64,000 nt of DNA, taken from the NCBI RefSeq assembly GCF_000003815.2, contig NC_049982.1, positions 28,582,329-28,646,328 of the forward strand, written 5' to 3'. The position numbers and the translations under genes are program-made. The stretch comes from Branchiostoma floridae. Its lineage: Eukaryota > Chordata > Leptocardii > Amphioxiformes > Branchiostomatidae. Positions 54,201-63,804 of this stretch are shown here, one piece after another. Below the pieces are notes generated by a model, which did no database searches, was not told the DNA's origin, and saw only the letters and a program-made list of their open reading frames with translations. Each line of letters starts with the position of its first letter. Position 1 is the stretch's first letter.

Positions 54201-57200
54201 CATGGTGCACCATCAGACATACTTTCTGACCCAACGGTGGGGTTGGAGGAAAAAAGTGGCCTGTTGTTCGATGATTTACAAAAAGGTTGATGCGTATTAT
54301 AATTATCTGTGTTATCTTTATGGAATGGAAACATATTCTTATTTTCTTCTCCAAACACATTAAGTCAATAACCTGGACCAAACGGCTGTCCCCATGGTTA
54401 CTGATTAAATAGCAGACACCCTGTAATGTTCGGTTACATAATGTAGCAAGTGGCAGGACAGAGCTGGAGGGGCTGGTCACAATAGACACGAATGTGTCTG
54501 AGTAAGGTAAAACAGAACAGAGCAGTATTTTTTTAGGCTAGATAAGAAAAAGTATGGGACTGCGTAATAATGTTTATGGAAAATTTTACGATGAATATTA
54601 TATTTTTGGAAAATGTGAGTAAACTTTGACAAGTTTTTTCATTAGGGTTTAGCATTTGCAAAAAGTAACTGTTTTTTTCAAAAACTTTTGAGAAATGACA
54701 ATGGCGTTTTCTACTTTCCCATCAGGCACTGCGACTCAGTAACGCTGCCCTGCTCAAGACGACGACTGGTCAGATCGTTAATCTCATGTCGAATGACGTC
54801 AACAGATTTGACCTGGTAAGTTCATAACGTAACGTTACTTTAAGTTACTATATATAACATAAGAAATACTATACACTATAATAAATGGAAAAGTTATGTC
54901 CAGGGGTAGGGTACGGTGACGACTTTATTTTGGGGTTTAAGTTCCGGCCCGGCAAACTACTGTTAGAATGATCTCTCAGTGCCTAATTCGAAGATGAAAT
55001 TTAAACCACTTTTCAATCGGATATTTTGTTGCCGAAATATTTCTGATTGTTTGAGCTCTTGGCCAAACCGCTTTCCTTAACCGAGAGCCAGAGGTAGGGT
55101 GCGTCGATACCTTTATTCTGCGATTGAAGCTAAGGGTCCAAGTTCCGGCCCAGCAAACTTCATATCATTAGAAAGGTCTCTTGAAAGATGAAAACCGCTT
55201 TTCAATCAGATGTTTTGTTCGCGAGATATTCCTGATCGTTTGCGCTCTTGGCCTAACCGCTATCCTTAACCGAAGGCCAGGGGTAGGGTGCGGTGATGAC
55301 TTTATTTTGAGGTTCCATTAGTGTTACTTAATTAGCACTAAGGGGTAGACCAATCAGGATCAAGCATTTGCTATTGATTATGAGGTTGAAGTACCATTGG
55401 TTAGCCAACAGCGATGGTTTATGGATGTCAATAACTCGCTTCGCTCACTCGGTGTTTTATTCGGTACTAATAGGACAGAGCAGGCTTGATGCTCACTGGG
55501 TCGGGCATTTACCATTAATGTTATCATCACATCACATCAAATATTTCTATTTTTGATAGGGGTTTCAGTTTATTCACTATCTCTGGATTGGACCAGTTGA
55601 AGCCATCGTTATAAGCGTCATTCTTTGGGGTGAGCTGGGACCGTCATGCCTTGCGGGATTAGGGTTCATGGTATTTCTATTTCCGGTACAATCAGCCATG
55701 GGAAAACTCTTCAGCAAATTCAGGTATAAACATTTCCTTAAATATCACAAGTACAACTTAAAGAAAATCTGAACAGACATGTCGACAGTAGGATAGTAAA
55801 GACAGACCGCAATATGTTACAATCTTGAATAGCCGTTGAAAATTCAAAAAAGTAATTAATTTTGTCCGTCAAACTATTCAAAACCCACACCATTCAAACA
55901 GACATATTGAATGTTAATTGCGTCCATAGGTCCCTAGGAAGTAGAATAGTTCCGCCTTTCCATCAAATCTGCAAATTTGATTAGCGATTCAACCAATAGA
56001 AGACTCAGTGCGCGTCGGCCATTTATCTATTAGCATGTCTGCGTTTTGATTGGCCTTTGAACGCAGTGGGTGCGGTTATGGAGCTAATCTACCGCATGAG
56101 TGACAAGTGTTTCCTTGCTGTGATAGGTCAGAGACGGCACATCGCACAGACGAGAGGGTTCGGACCATGAGCGAAATCATCTCCGCCATGAGAGTCATCA
56201 AGATGTACACCTGGGAGGAACCGTTTGGCAAACTGGTCACAAAGCAGCGAAGGTGGGTGTCTTTTGAGTCTTCTTGCTCTATATCCCCCTGTAGTTGCAG
56301 AGCACGTAGCAAGGGGGCCCAAACATACTCTCCAAGCAGAGGTTAGGCTCCGGCTGTTTTTAACGTTATTTTAAGTCGTTTTTATCGGGCTTTCAATTTT
56401 TTATTTTATCTTGCTGTCTCAAAACCTAACGGACACAACGAAAAAAAATGACAAAATAGAAAGCCCGATAAAAACGACTAAAAAAACGATAAAAAAACAG
56501 CCGGAGCCTAACCTCTGCTTGGAGAGTAGCCCAAACATACATCGCGTATTTCGTACGTACATCAAAGGCTATCTGTGACAAAGAGACTGTTCTGTGACAA
56601 GTGATACAAAAAAAGTTCTGCTGCAGTGTTAAGGCCACACACCATGTGGCCCAAAGTCAACATTAAGCTTTATGTTTCCATTACTTACCCACATACCAAA
56701 TACCATTCCAGACCATCAAGAGAATCTAACGCTATGCTGACCACAAAAACATTTATAACACAGACACGCGTACACAGACAAGTAAAAAACAATATACCTC
56801 AATTTTTCATGAATGTAATAAGCTGGCTTACTGTATTTAAAATCGTTAAAAAAAGAAAAAGAAACAGTCTTTGTAGGTGTGAATCAGTTTACGACCAACA
56901 TATTGCAAACAATGCCTGGCTGTTCTTTTGCAGACGGGAGGTACAGAAAATAGCCAAAGCAGTCACGTGTCAAGGGCTGAACCTCGCCTTCTCCTTCATC
57001 TCCGTCCGCGTCATTTCTCTGCTGGCCTTCGTGACGTACAGCTTACTGGGAAACCCCATCACAGCCTCCAAAGTCTTCACGGCAATCGCGCTGTACAACG
57101 TGCTGCAGTTCACGCTCCTCAAGTTCGTCCCCCTAGCGGTGCAGTTCCTGTCCGAGGTGCTGATCGCCATCGACAGGATACAGGTATTGGTCCATATTTT

Positions 57201-60200
57201 TGGCAACGCCTCAGAGGTGGAGACTTTTTGCCATCTCCTAAAGTCGCTTAGCTTCATGAATCTATCTTTGCGCCATTGACCAATTTACACCAACAAAAAT
57301 TACCCCAGTACCATAAAACATTACTCAAAACAAAATGTTTGATAGACACTGATATTTGTGTTTTTGACATTGTTTATCATGTGTACTTTTACGAAAGAGA
57401 ACATTTCCATTTCTTCTATCTTTTCTTCTTCCGTTTCAAACAAATAAGGTCAATGACCTGAAACAGACGGCTGTCACCATGGTTACAGGAGGTGTACCAT
57501 GTGCTGGTCGATTACATAATGTAGCAAGTGGAAGCAGAGAGCTAAAGATGCTAGTCATCTCATGTATGAATATTGATAAATAAAATAGTTATCATTACTT
57601 ATTAGACAAGATCATGTGAAGAGAAACATTCTGTATGAGTCAAATCTTATCTTTCTTGTTCCATATATTAATCGCCCACATAGTTTACTAATACATGCAT
57701 TACAACGGTTTTCGTTGACAGAACTTTCTCTTGTTGGACGAAGTGAGACACCAAAGTATACCAGATGCACCAGAGAAAAGTCAAGATGGATGCCCTTCTT
57801 CTAATGTCAGAAAGGAACCCCAAAACATGGAAGGCTTCTCGAACAAAGCATTTATTTCTCACCTACATGACGAAGACGATAAAGCTCTACAACTTAAGCC
57901 ATCTGGAAAGGCACTGCCTGATATTAATGATGAACACCACATGCTTGAGAAAGGTTCGTCATTGGACGTCATTCCTTCAGTCGAGGCATCAAACCTCTCA
58001 GCAAAATGGGACGAGGTAATGACGACATATTCTAATATGCCGTAAATGTAGTATCTGTCTCCTGATTGGTCAATGAATCGATTATCTGTTTCCTGATTAG
58101 CTACGGAATTAATTTGATTTGTAGAATTCTACATGATGAACGTTGAATCCGTGATGATTGTTCAATCAAACAAGTATTTTTTCTCATGCAGTCCAAAGAA
58201 GTGCAAACCATAACGAATGTGAACTTCAAGGTCAAGGATGGGCAGCTTCTTACTATTGTTGGATCCGTGGGATCTGGAAAGGTATGATAATTTTCGTTGT
58301 TATGGTTTTGATCAAAGTCGTGCTTTTCTCTCAGACTATTTGGACGTGAGCTGTGCGAGATTTCACATGGTAACGAATCTGAGAAGAGTATTACATCGGG
58401 GTTTTGATACTGTAATTACTATTTCAATTTTTCATGGCTCTCACGACTATGGCAGATCTCAAAGAATACAACAAGACTGCAATACGTATACGATGGATTA
58501 AAGTTTACTTATGGATAATGTATAAGGTTATATTGCATATATTGCACAAACTTATGGAAGGAAACATTGTTATGTATAGAAAAAATTCCGCCTTTTCTAT
58601 CTGTTCTGATTCATCAATCAATGCACACAATTCGGCAATTTGTACCCTCAAATGCCCACTGTTACAGCATCTTCTAGAAGCTAGAAGCATTACTAATAGC
58701 TATTCGTAATCAAGTTTTACTTGTATAGTGGGGTACTGTCATCGTATATTTGTGGCTATGAGACTGAGTTAAAAAGATGAACAGAATATATGGGAATGTT
58801 ACTCATTTCATTCTAGTCGTCTCTTCTAAGTGTTCTACTCGGAGAGTTGCCGACGTCGTCCGGTGAGGTCAAAGTTGACGGTACAGTGTCGTACGCAGCT
58901 CAGCAGTCCTGGGTGTTCTCTGGTACCGTCCGACAAAACGTCGTGTTTGGACACCCGTATGAGCACGTGAGGTACTGGAAAGTCATCGATTGTTGTGGAC
59001 TAAGCAAGGTACGATTATTTCTCCTTTCTACCAGAAGTTATCTACCTTCGGCAATAGGTTTGTTTTCGGTAACGTTTGTGGATGCATATGTATATGTATG
59101 TTAATGGACAAAATCTCAAGAAAAGGTCTAGAAGGATACTCGGTTAGAGCTACCCTCGTCTTTCGGAAGGGATGTACGATGTGGGTCCAGTGTTCTAAGG
59201 AGGTGTCTTGTCTCGAGCACTTCAATGGGTAATGGCTAGTACCCCCTCTTTATCCGATATGCCCTGAAACAGCAACGAAACTCGCATCCCTTTGTACTAG
59301 CTAGATCATGTTCCATACATATCAATACAACAGATTATATGTAATGTAACAATATTCCCTAGGATCTCGAGTCCATGCCAAACGGAGATCTGACACTCGT
59401 TGGTGACCGTGGAATAACTCTGAGTGGGGGACAAAAAGCAAGGATCAACTTAGCAAGGTACTTATTTTGATAAGCGGTTGTATTGATAACAATATCAATA
59501 TGGCCATTGTAGGTCATTACAGTATCATCCGTAGCATCAAAACGTTTCTCCTTTCAATGGACTTGTATGAATTTTGGTATGTGGGCAGATGCTCGGCTAT
59601 CAAAGACACATTATTCCAGGTAATGCAGCATTACGGACCGACCCTCCCTGAAAGTATAGTAAATAGACAGGTCAGCCAACCGCCAGACGGATAACCCCTT
59701 ACGGGATTGATCAAAGGAAGAAGGGAAGGTGGAGGATCACTAACATATGTGATGACTGGGAATGCGGCATTAAGAACGTCCACAAAACCTTTAACATTTC
59801 ACAGAGGTATAAGATCTTTCATTTCTTGATTTTTTGTATGTTTTCCAGAGCTGTGTACAGAGATGCTGATATCTACCTTCTGGATGATCCGCTCAGTGCA
59901 GTTGATGCCAAAGTCGGCAGGCTCATTTTTGAAAGGTAAAAAAAATAGTTTTACGTACGAATACAATGTATTCCTCGTTCACGATTTTAATGTACTGCGC
60001 ACGTGCAGTCTGATGCAATCTGGGACACATATGTCAAAGTTTGAGGGCCCTGAGACAAAACATTTTCAGACATGTACCAAGCATAGCCTAGATGAGAATT
60101 GTCTATATACAAATAAGGGGACTGAACCTTTGACCTTTCGCATGCGCAATTTGAACCGTGAACTCGCGTATTATAGAGAAATATTGAAAAGCCATACGCA

Positions 60201-63200
60201 TTATTAGGCCAGCCCCGACAGCCTTTTTTTTGCTGCTTGCCCAGTTTGTTACCAAATTAATTTGTCTTGTCAATGTCCTTTTTCACCTGACTTCTTCGAA
60301 AAATCCTTTGCTTACTTTAAAGCACAACATACCCACAACATAACAACCACACACGTCGTTGAATTTTCCTAAAAGTTCACTTGCAACGCTTTGCTTGACG
60401 TTCGTTGTAATTTACTAATGGTGAGCAAATGTACTTGTTCTGTTTCAGATGTATTCAGGGAATTCTGAAGGACAAAGTGAGGATTCTGGTCACCCACCAG
60501 CTACAGTATCTCATCAACTCTGACCAGATTCTAATAATGGACGAGGTAATTCATTATAGTACAACATACAACACTTTCAAGATAACAATGCTATCATGTA
60601 AATGTCCTTGGTACTCATGGTAATTACCTCGGTGAAAAATAGAGGTATAGTTTTTTGTGTGTCCGGATATTTGTAATGAGCTTCGTTACTGGCAATGGAC
60701 ATCGCATGCTTCAACATCGTCGACGAATGCATGTGTTACATTCTTTGTTAGAACATTCATTACTAGGGTTAGAAATGCTACTCTCTTCGCGACTGTATCA
60801 TCTTCTTCATTTGATGGGATATACTGCACGCAAATGTATAATATAGAGTAGAACGATCAGATAAAGCAAAAGAGCAACGGCATTGGATTTGGTTCTAGGT
60901 AACAGAAAAATATTTCGAAGATAGATTTTTCTTTATTGTTTATTGTGTGTCTTAAAAATAGGGAAGACAGCTTGCTGTTGGTACGTACCCTGAACTACTT
61001 GAGAAAGGGTTCGCTTTCTCGGATCTGATTCACGCAGTAAAGAAAGACGACGACCAATCGGTGCTCCCGTCTCAACGGCTGCTTCGAAGACAGAGCTCAA
61101 TCAGAAGCGGCGTGCACGAGGCATTGGAAACCATAGAAGACGAGGTATTCTGTTGTTTCCCTTCATCATTTTTGAATTAGTGTCATTGCCATGCCCGTCG
61201 CTTGTATGCTTCATAAAAATTTCCTGGAGTACCGTCCTTCTCGCTGCGTTAGCACCAACCAATCACGAAGCTGTCTGTAGTCAAGAGGCAGCGTGATTGG
61301 CTGGTAACTTCCCAGGAGGGAGTGCATCTGATTGGCTAAGACCTTGTAAGCGTTTTATTCATGCAGTGAGAAGGACAGATCGTTTGCCGATTTTCAAACC
61401 TCGGCCCTCACGAGCTGCTTTCGGGAATGAAAAGTATGATGTAAAAGACACCAAACTACACAAGACGTAAAGAGAATAGTCATGGGCACTATTTGTGTAT
61501 ATTTTGCGTATGCATTTCTGTTTTCTCAGTTTGGGAATGTGACGTTAGCCCAAGTCAGGGTCGTTGCTTGACATCAACAAGCCTGGAATGACAGAGTGAA
61601 CGTTGATCATGTTTTAAAAGGCAGGCAAAAATATGAATTTTCAACCATTTCCATCTGTTAAAGTTTACCGTTGATCACTTGAACAGCCTGCAGACGGTAC
61701 AGCACCAGAGGAGCAGGATGAGGACCGTTTTGAAGGAAGTGTATCGATGAAGGTGTACTGGGACTATCTCACGGCCGGGTTTGGAAAGCTAGGACTGGTC
61801 TTGTCCTTGGTGCTGAACGTCGTCTATCAGGTGCGTATACCAACGGCAATGCACACTTCCCCTTTGAAATTTTGTAAATTTACTGTTACAAATGATGGCA
61901 TTGCATATCACTTTTAGCGACAAAGATTAAAATGCAAATTGACTTTCTGTATAGTGGAAAAGTGAATTTCATTTTTCTTTTATTTTCAAGGGATCCTACG
62001 TGTTTACGGATTGGTGGCTTGCACACTGGTAAGGTATTTATAGTTTTGGTAACATTTGATACCTTCTCGACATCTAAAATTGATAGTAGTTATAAAGTAA
62101 AAATGATACATTCATGTAATAGAATTCATTGTATGACATCGCCTTTTTCTCGAATACAGGGCGGCAAAAGAAGAGGAATATATAAACATTAGAACCCCAA
62201 ACGTGTCTCAAAACATATCTGATAAGGGGACAGCCGCACCAACAGTGGACACTAACTTTTACCTGTACGTGTTTACCGGGGTAACCGTTGCGGTTGTGGT
62301 ACTGAGCACTGTGCGTACACTCTTCATGTTCTACAACTGTATCATGGCGTCACACAATCTGCACAACACCATGTTCCACGCCATCATCAGAACGCCGATT
62401 CTTTTCTTTGACACAAATCCAGTTGGTGAGTTGAAAGTTACTCTACGTTGCCGGTTTTTGTGTGTACATTTTGCGCATCAGCAGGCTCCGCTCCTGAGGC
62501 GTTACCAATAAATGGTCGGTTATGTGCTATGGCCAATATACATCATTTTCCCAAGTCAGCCAGATAAGCCAATCAGATACAATAAAGTTACTAGCCAATC
62601 AGGTTGCCATTAGACATTAGCTGGAGATGTCATTGGCTGGTGACGCTAACGCAGTGAAAATGACGGTATGCTAGGTTTGTTGCATGGTGTAAACAAGAGG
62701 AGGCCCTGCCATGAGAGAATGGTATGTACTGGCAATGGCAGAGAGTTGACAATTTATTGGTGACACCACAGGGGGCGGTGCCAACTGTTCAGTTTTGAAT
62801 TTTCCGTCCGGTTTCTTTGCAGGTCGAATATTGAACCGGTTTTCAAAAGACATGGGGCAGCTGGACGAACAGTTGCCGTGGCAGTTCGTGGAGTTTGTGC
62901 AAGTAAGTAAATATTTTTGTAAGAAAAATGACCGTGTAGTTTTTGCAATAAGGGTAAATCTTCAACTCCTGTCAGACGCTTTTACCAAGTAATACCAAAC
63001 AACCACTGAAAGGGTAATTCTGAAGAGATGTTACATATGCAACATCACTAAATTACTTGAATGTAATCTATCTTGGTAATGACTTAACGTATGTCGGGTA
63101 GTAGTCTTTCTTCATTAAAGTAACTTCCAACATAGAAAACAATTGGAGTTACCCAAAGTTTCGACTGGCCAACTCAAGTCTTTGTCAAGTAGATTGTCCA

Positions 63201-63615
63201 GGAAAAGACTACAGTTGGGCAGTCTTAAATCAGGGTTATTTCCACCATTGTTTAGTATTAGAAGTTACAGTTTCATTTTCATCCAGAGAGCAATGAATTG
63301 CAGTCAAAACTGCAGTAAAAACATCTGTCTAATTCATCTATTTATCTATTCATCGATCCAATTAATTTATTGGTTAGACCGACATGGTACCCAAACAATT
63401 AGTTGGTGTCTATTTATGAAATTAAGCGTCGTTTTCTTTCCAATTTTGTCACTGCCTTCTCTAGTACACGCTGCTGACCGTTGGAGTTGTCATCATAGTC
63501 GGAGTGGTGAACCCTTGGGTGTTCATCCCAGTCGTTCCGCTACTTCTCATCTTTCTCTACCTTCGACAATACTTCCTGGCCACTTCTAGGGACGTTAAGA
63601 GACTGGAAGCAACAA
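45172..63615 (+). CDS. ABCC4: ABCC4-like (MRP4) ABC transporter, 3' end outside window
   Basis: Twenty coding exons, 952 codons: 45172-45245, 45423-45533, 53280-53388, 54070-54285, 54726-54815, 55560-55723, 56127-56252, 56934-57183, 57722-58015, 58192-58281, 58817-59008, 59363-59457, 59849-59935, 60449-60545, 60962-61144, 61687-61830, 61991-62028, 62160-62425, 62823-62902, 63465-63615. All junctions keep frame. The N-terminus [20 protein letters not shown], with no TMD0, is that of the short ABCC class (C4). NBD1 has Walker A GSVGSGKSS (502-510), signature LSGGQ (592-596), Walker B IYLLDD (612-617), D-loop SAVD and H649. The residue after Walker B Asp616 is Asp, not Glu, as usual in ABCC NBD1. 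TMD2 runs to residue 952; NBD2 is not in the window. MRP4 exports cyclic nucleotides, eicosanoids, bile-acid conjugates and drugs at the plasma membrane; substrates here are inferred. Confidence 0.92.
45423..45533 (+). CDS. ABCC4: ABCC4-like exon 2
   Basis: Codes [20 protein letters not shown] then [16 protein letters not shown]. Donor GTAAAC. The next intron is 7.7 kb and holds the satellite. Confidence 0.93.
45590..45755. mobile_element. Relative of the GCATTGTG / TTTGACATATTACC MITE
   Basis: Contains CATCTGGACATTGTTATGCA, GACTGTTTACA and CCTTTGACATATTACC, shared in order with 52,925-53,068 and with the arms at 40,315. It lies in intron 2 before the satellite. Confidence 0.5.
49830..49987. 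other. Assembly gap (158 N)
   Basis: Run of N inside the satellite; the true length, and so the unit count, is uncertain. Confidence 0.99.
51931..52175. other. Assembly gap (245 N)
   Basis: Second run of N inside the satellite. Confidence 0.99.
52798..52921. mobile_element. MITE of the AAGCAGATC family at the satellite edge
   Basis: GCGTGGGATAAGATAGTATC and GATACTATCGTATGCCACGC are inverted arms; the right terminus AAGATCTGCTTGGAGAGTA is intact, while the left terminus has lost about 12 bases (CTACTTGCGTGG). The satellite stops exactly where the element begins. A right-end fragment of the same family is at 43,410-43,432. Confidence 0.8.
52925..53068. mobile_element. MITE of the TTTGACACATTACC family
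   Basis: The left arm AATGTGTCAAAGGAATT and the right arm CACCTTTGACACATTACCC are inverted. Relatives are at 40,315, 45,590, 60,000 and 63,805. Confidence 0.6.
53280..53388 (+). CDS. ABCC4: ABCC4-like exon 3 (TM1)
   Basis: Codes [20 protein letters not shown] then PLVFE, start of the first transmembrane helix. Acceptor TTTTCACAG, donor GTACCA, phase 0. Confidence 0.92.
53621..54002. mobile_element. MITE with 57-bp TIRs and TA duplication, intron 3
   Basis: The left end CACCTTTCTCACGCGGCGGC continues CATCATACATTG to TCAATGAGGCAAAC; the right end is its inverse, finishing GCCGCCGCGTGAGAAAGGTG. TA flanks both ends (53,619-53,620 and 54,003-54,004). The interior carries the CATTGGTC repeat seen at 29,230 and 44,873. 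The Tc1/mariner-like target is inference. It ends 67 bp before exon 4. Confidence 0.88.
54070..54285 (+). CDS. ABCC4: ABCC4-like exon 4 (TM1-TM2)
   Basis: Codes [20 protein letters not shown], the TM2 region [15 protein letters not shown] and CSMIYKK. Exactly 72 codons. The donor GTTGAT is weak but fixed by frame and homology. Confidence 0.9.
54363..54490. repeat. Dispersed repeat in intron 4 (pair with 57,447)
   Basis: AGTCAATAACCTGGACCAAA, CGGCTGTCCCCATGGTTAC, GGTTACATAATGTAGCAAGT and AGAGCTGGAGGGGCT are collinear with 57,447-57,570. Confidence 0.75.
54726..54815 (+). CDS. ABCC4: ABCC4-like exon 5
   Basis: Codes [20 protein letters not shown] then [10 protein letters not shown], near identical to human ALRLSN...[18 protein letters not shown]. 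Thirty codons, phase 0 at both ends. Confidence 0.95.
54895..55312 (+). repeat. Two diverged cousins of the 216-bp satellite unit, intron 5
   Basis: Two tandem units of about 190-200 bp keep the satellite's order of blocks: GGTAGGGT..GACTTTATT, AAGTTCCGGCCC(G/A)GCAAAC, AGAAAGGTCTCTTGAAAGAT, GCGAGATATTCCTGATCGTT, GCTCTTGGCCTAACCGCTAT. Similarity to the main array is perhaps 65-70% by eye. Confidence 0.75.
55560..55723 (+). CDS. ABCC4: ABCC4-like exon 6 (TM3-TM4)
   Basis: Codes [20 protein letters not shown], then [20 protein letters not shown] and [14 protein letters not shown]. Donor GTATAA, phase 2. Confidence 0.94.
56127..56252 (+). CDS. ABCC4: ABCC4-like exon 7 (coupling region)
   Basis: Codes [20 protein letters not shown] then [13 protein letters not shown], the intracellular loop with the family's IKMYAWE motif. 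Donor GTGGGT. Confidence 0.95.
56326..56528. mobile_element. MITE with 9-bp target duplication GCCCAAACA, intron 7
   Basis: Left terminus TACTCTCCAAGCAGAGGTTA and right terminus its exact inverse; arms run about 75-90 bp through GGCTCCGGCTGTTTTT and TTTTTATCGGGCTTTC. GCCCAAACA flanks both ends (56,317-56,325, 56,529-56,537). The arms are almost the whole element. Mutator-like origin is inferred from arm length and duplication size. Confidence 0.9.
56934..57183 (+). CDS. ABCC4: ABCC4-like exon 8 (TM5-TM6)
   Basis: Codes [40 protein letters not shown] and [13 protein letters not shown] to AIDRIQ. GC-rich and conserved. Confidence 0.95.
57447..57570. repeat. Dispersed repeat in intron 8 (pair with 54,363)
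   Basis: GGTCAATGACCTGAAACAGA, CGGCTGTCACCATGGTTAC, GATTACATAATGTAGCAAGT and AGAGCTAAAGATGCT follow the same order as at 54,363-54,490. Confidence 0.75.
57722..58015 (+). CDS. ABCC4: ABCC4-like exon 9 (extended pre-NBD1 linker)
   Basis: Starts NFLLLDE as in human TFLLLDE and ends SNLSAKWDE. Between them lies an acidic/Ser-rich stretch that makes this linker about 55-60 residues longer than in human ABCC4. Codon-complete (98 codons, phase 0). Confidence 0.9.
58192..58281 (+). CDS. ABCC4: ABCC4-like exon 10 (Walker A)
   Basis: Codes [20 protein letters not shown] then [10 protein letters not shown]; the Walker A motif is split from its Ser by the intron. Thirty codons. Confidence 0.95.
58817..59008 (+). 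CDS. ABCC4: ABCC4-like exon 11 (Q-loop)
   Basis: Codes [40 protein letters not shown] and VIDCCGLSK. Human has [20 protein letters not shown]. Sixty-four codons. Confidence 0.95.
59363..59457 (+). CDS. ABCC4: ABCC4-like exon 12 (ABC signature)
   Basis: Codes [20 protein letters not shown] then INLA; LSGGQ is canonical. Confidence 0.95.
59849..59935 (+). CDS. ABCC4: ABCC4-like exon 13 (Walker B, D-loop)
   Basis: Codes [20 protein letters not shown] then KVGRLIFE. Confidence 0.95.
60000..60190. mobile_element. Relative of the AAGGAGG / GCAAAATG MITE, intron 13
   Basis: Contains ATATGTCAAAGTTTGAGGGCC, ACATGTACCAAGCATAGCC, ACAAATAAGGGGACTGAACC and TTTGACCTTTCGCATGCGCA, matching the central part of 40,315-40,540. 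Confidence 0.5.
60449..60545 (+). CDS. ABCC4: ABCC4-like exon 14 (H-loop)
   Basis: Codes [20 protein letters not shown] then [14 protein letters not shown] is the switch histidine motif. Confidence 0.95.
60962..61144 (+). CDS. ABCC4: ABCC4-like exon 15 (inter-domain linker)
   Basis: Codes [20 protein letters not shown] then a linker with [16 protein letters not shown] (Ser710) is a consensus for basophilic kinases such as PKA; phosphorylation is inference. The acceptor (AAAAATAG) has a weak pyrimidine tract. Confidence 0.9.
61226..61390. mobile_element. MITE with ACCGTCCTTCTC termini, intron 15
   Basis: The left end ACCGTCCTTCTCGCTGCGTT is opposed by CATGCAGTGAGAAGGACAG near 61,365-61,383; an inner inverted pair ACCAACCAATCACG / CGTGATTGGCTGGT forms a second stem. 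Confidence 0.6.
61687..61830 (+). CDS. ABCC4: ABCC4-like exon 16 (TM7 start)
   Basis: Codes an acidic segment ([19 protein letters not shown]) then [20 protein letters not shown], entering TMD2. Confidence 0.93.
61991..62028 (+). CDS. ABCC4: ABCC4-like exon 17
   Basis: Codes [12 protein letters not shown], matching human YVLQDWWLSYW. Only 38 bases; acceptor TTTTCAAG, donor GTAAGG. Confidence 0.93.
62160..62425 (+). CDS. ABCC4: ABCC4-like exon 18 (TM8, glycosylation loop)
   Basis: Extracellular loop with two sequons, Asn801 (NVS) and Asn805 (NIS), then [20 protein letters not shown] and [20 protein letters not shown]. Human ABCC4 is glycosylated in the same loop. Confidence 0.95.
62480..62675. 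mobile_element. Relative of 61,226-61,390 in intron 18
   Basis: The right end GCTAACGCAGTGAAAATGACGG mirrors the left terminus at 61,226, and the inside has AGCCAATCAGATAC, AGCCAATCAGG and CATTGGCTGGTGAC. The left terminus is worn. Confidence 0.45.
62823..62902 (+). CDS. ABCC4: ABCC4-like exon 19
   Basis: Codes [20 protein letters not shown] then FVEFVQ, near identical to human [16 protein letters not shown]. Confidence 0.95.
63465..63615 (+). CDS. ABCC4: ABCC4-like exon 20 (last in window)
   Basis: Codes [33 protein letters not shown] and [12 protein letters not shown]; human reads [11 protein letters not shown]. Donor GTAGGT, phase 1; the gene continues past 64,000. Confidence 0.94.
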
Positions 63616-63804
63616 GTAGGTGACAATCAACTGGCGTTTTTAAATAATTATTCTTCTTGTAAACAACACTAACTACATTTGTTAACTTAGACCAAGCTTG
63701 ACAGTAGGAATCTACAATTATGTACTGAGCTATAGAAACATAAGAACCAGTTCTAGATGGTATTAAGACTACTAAAAAGTATAAGTAATATTCGAAAATA
63801 CGAA

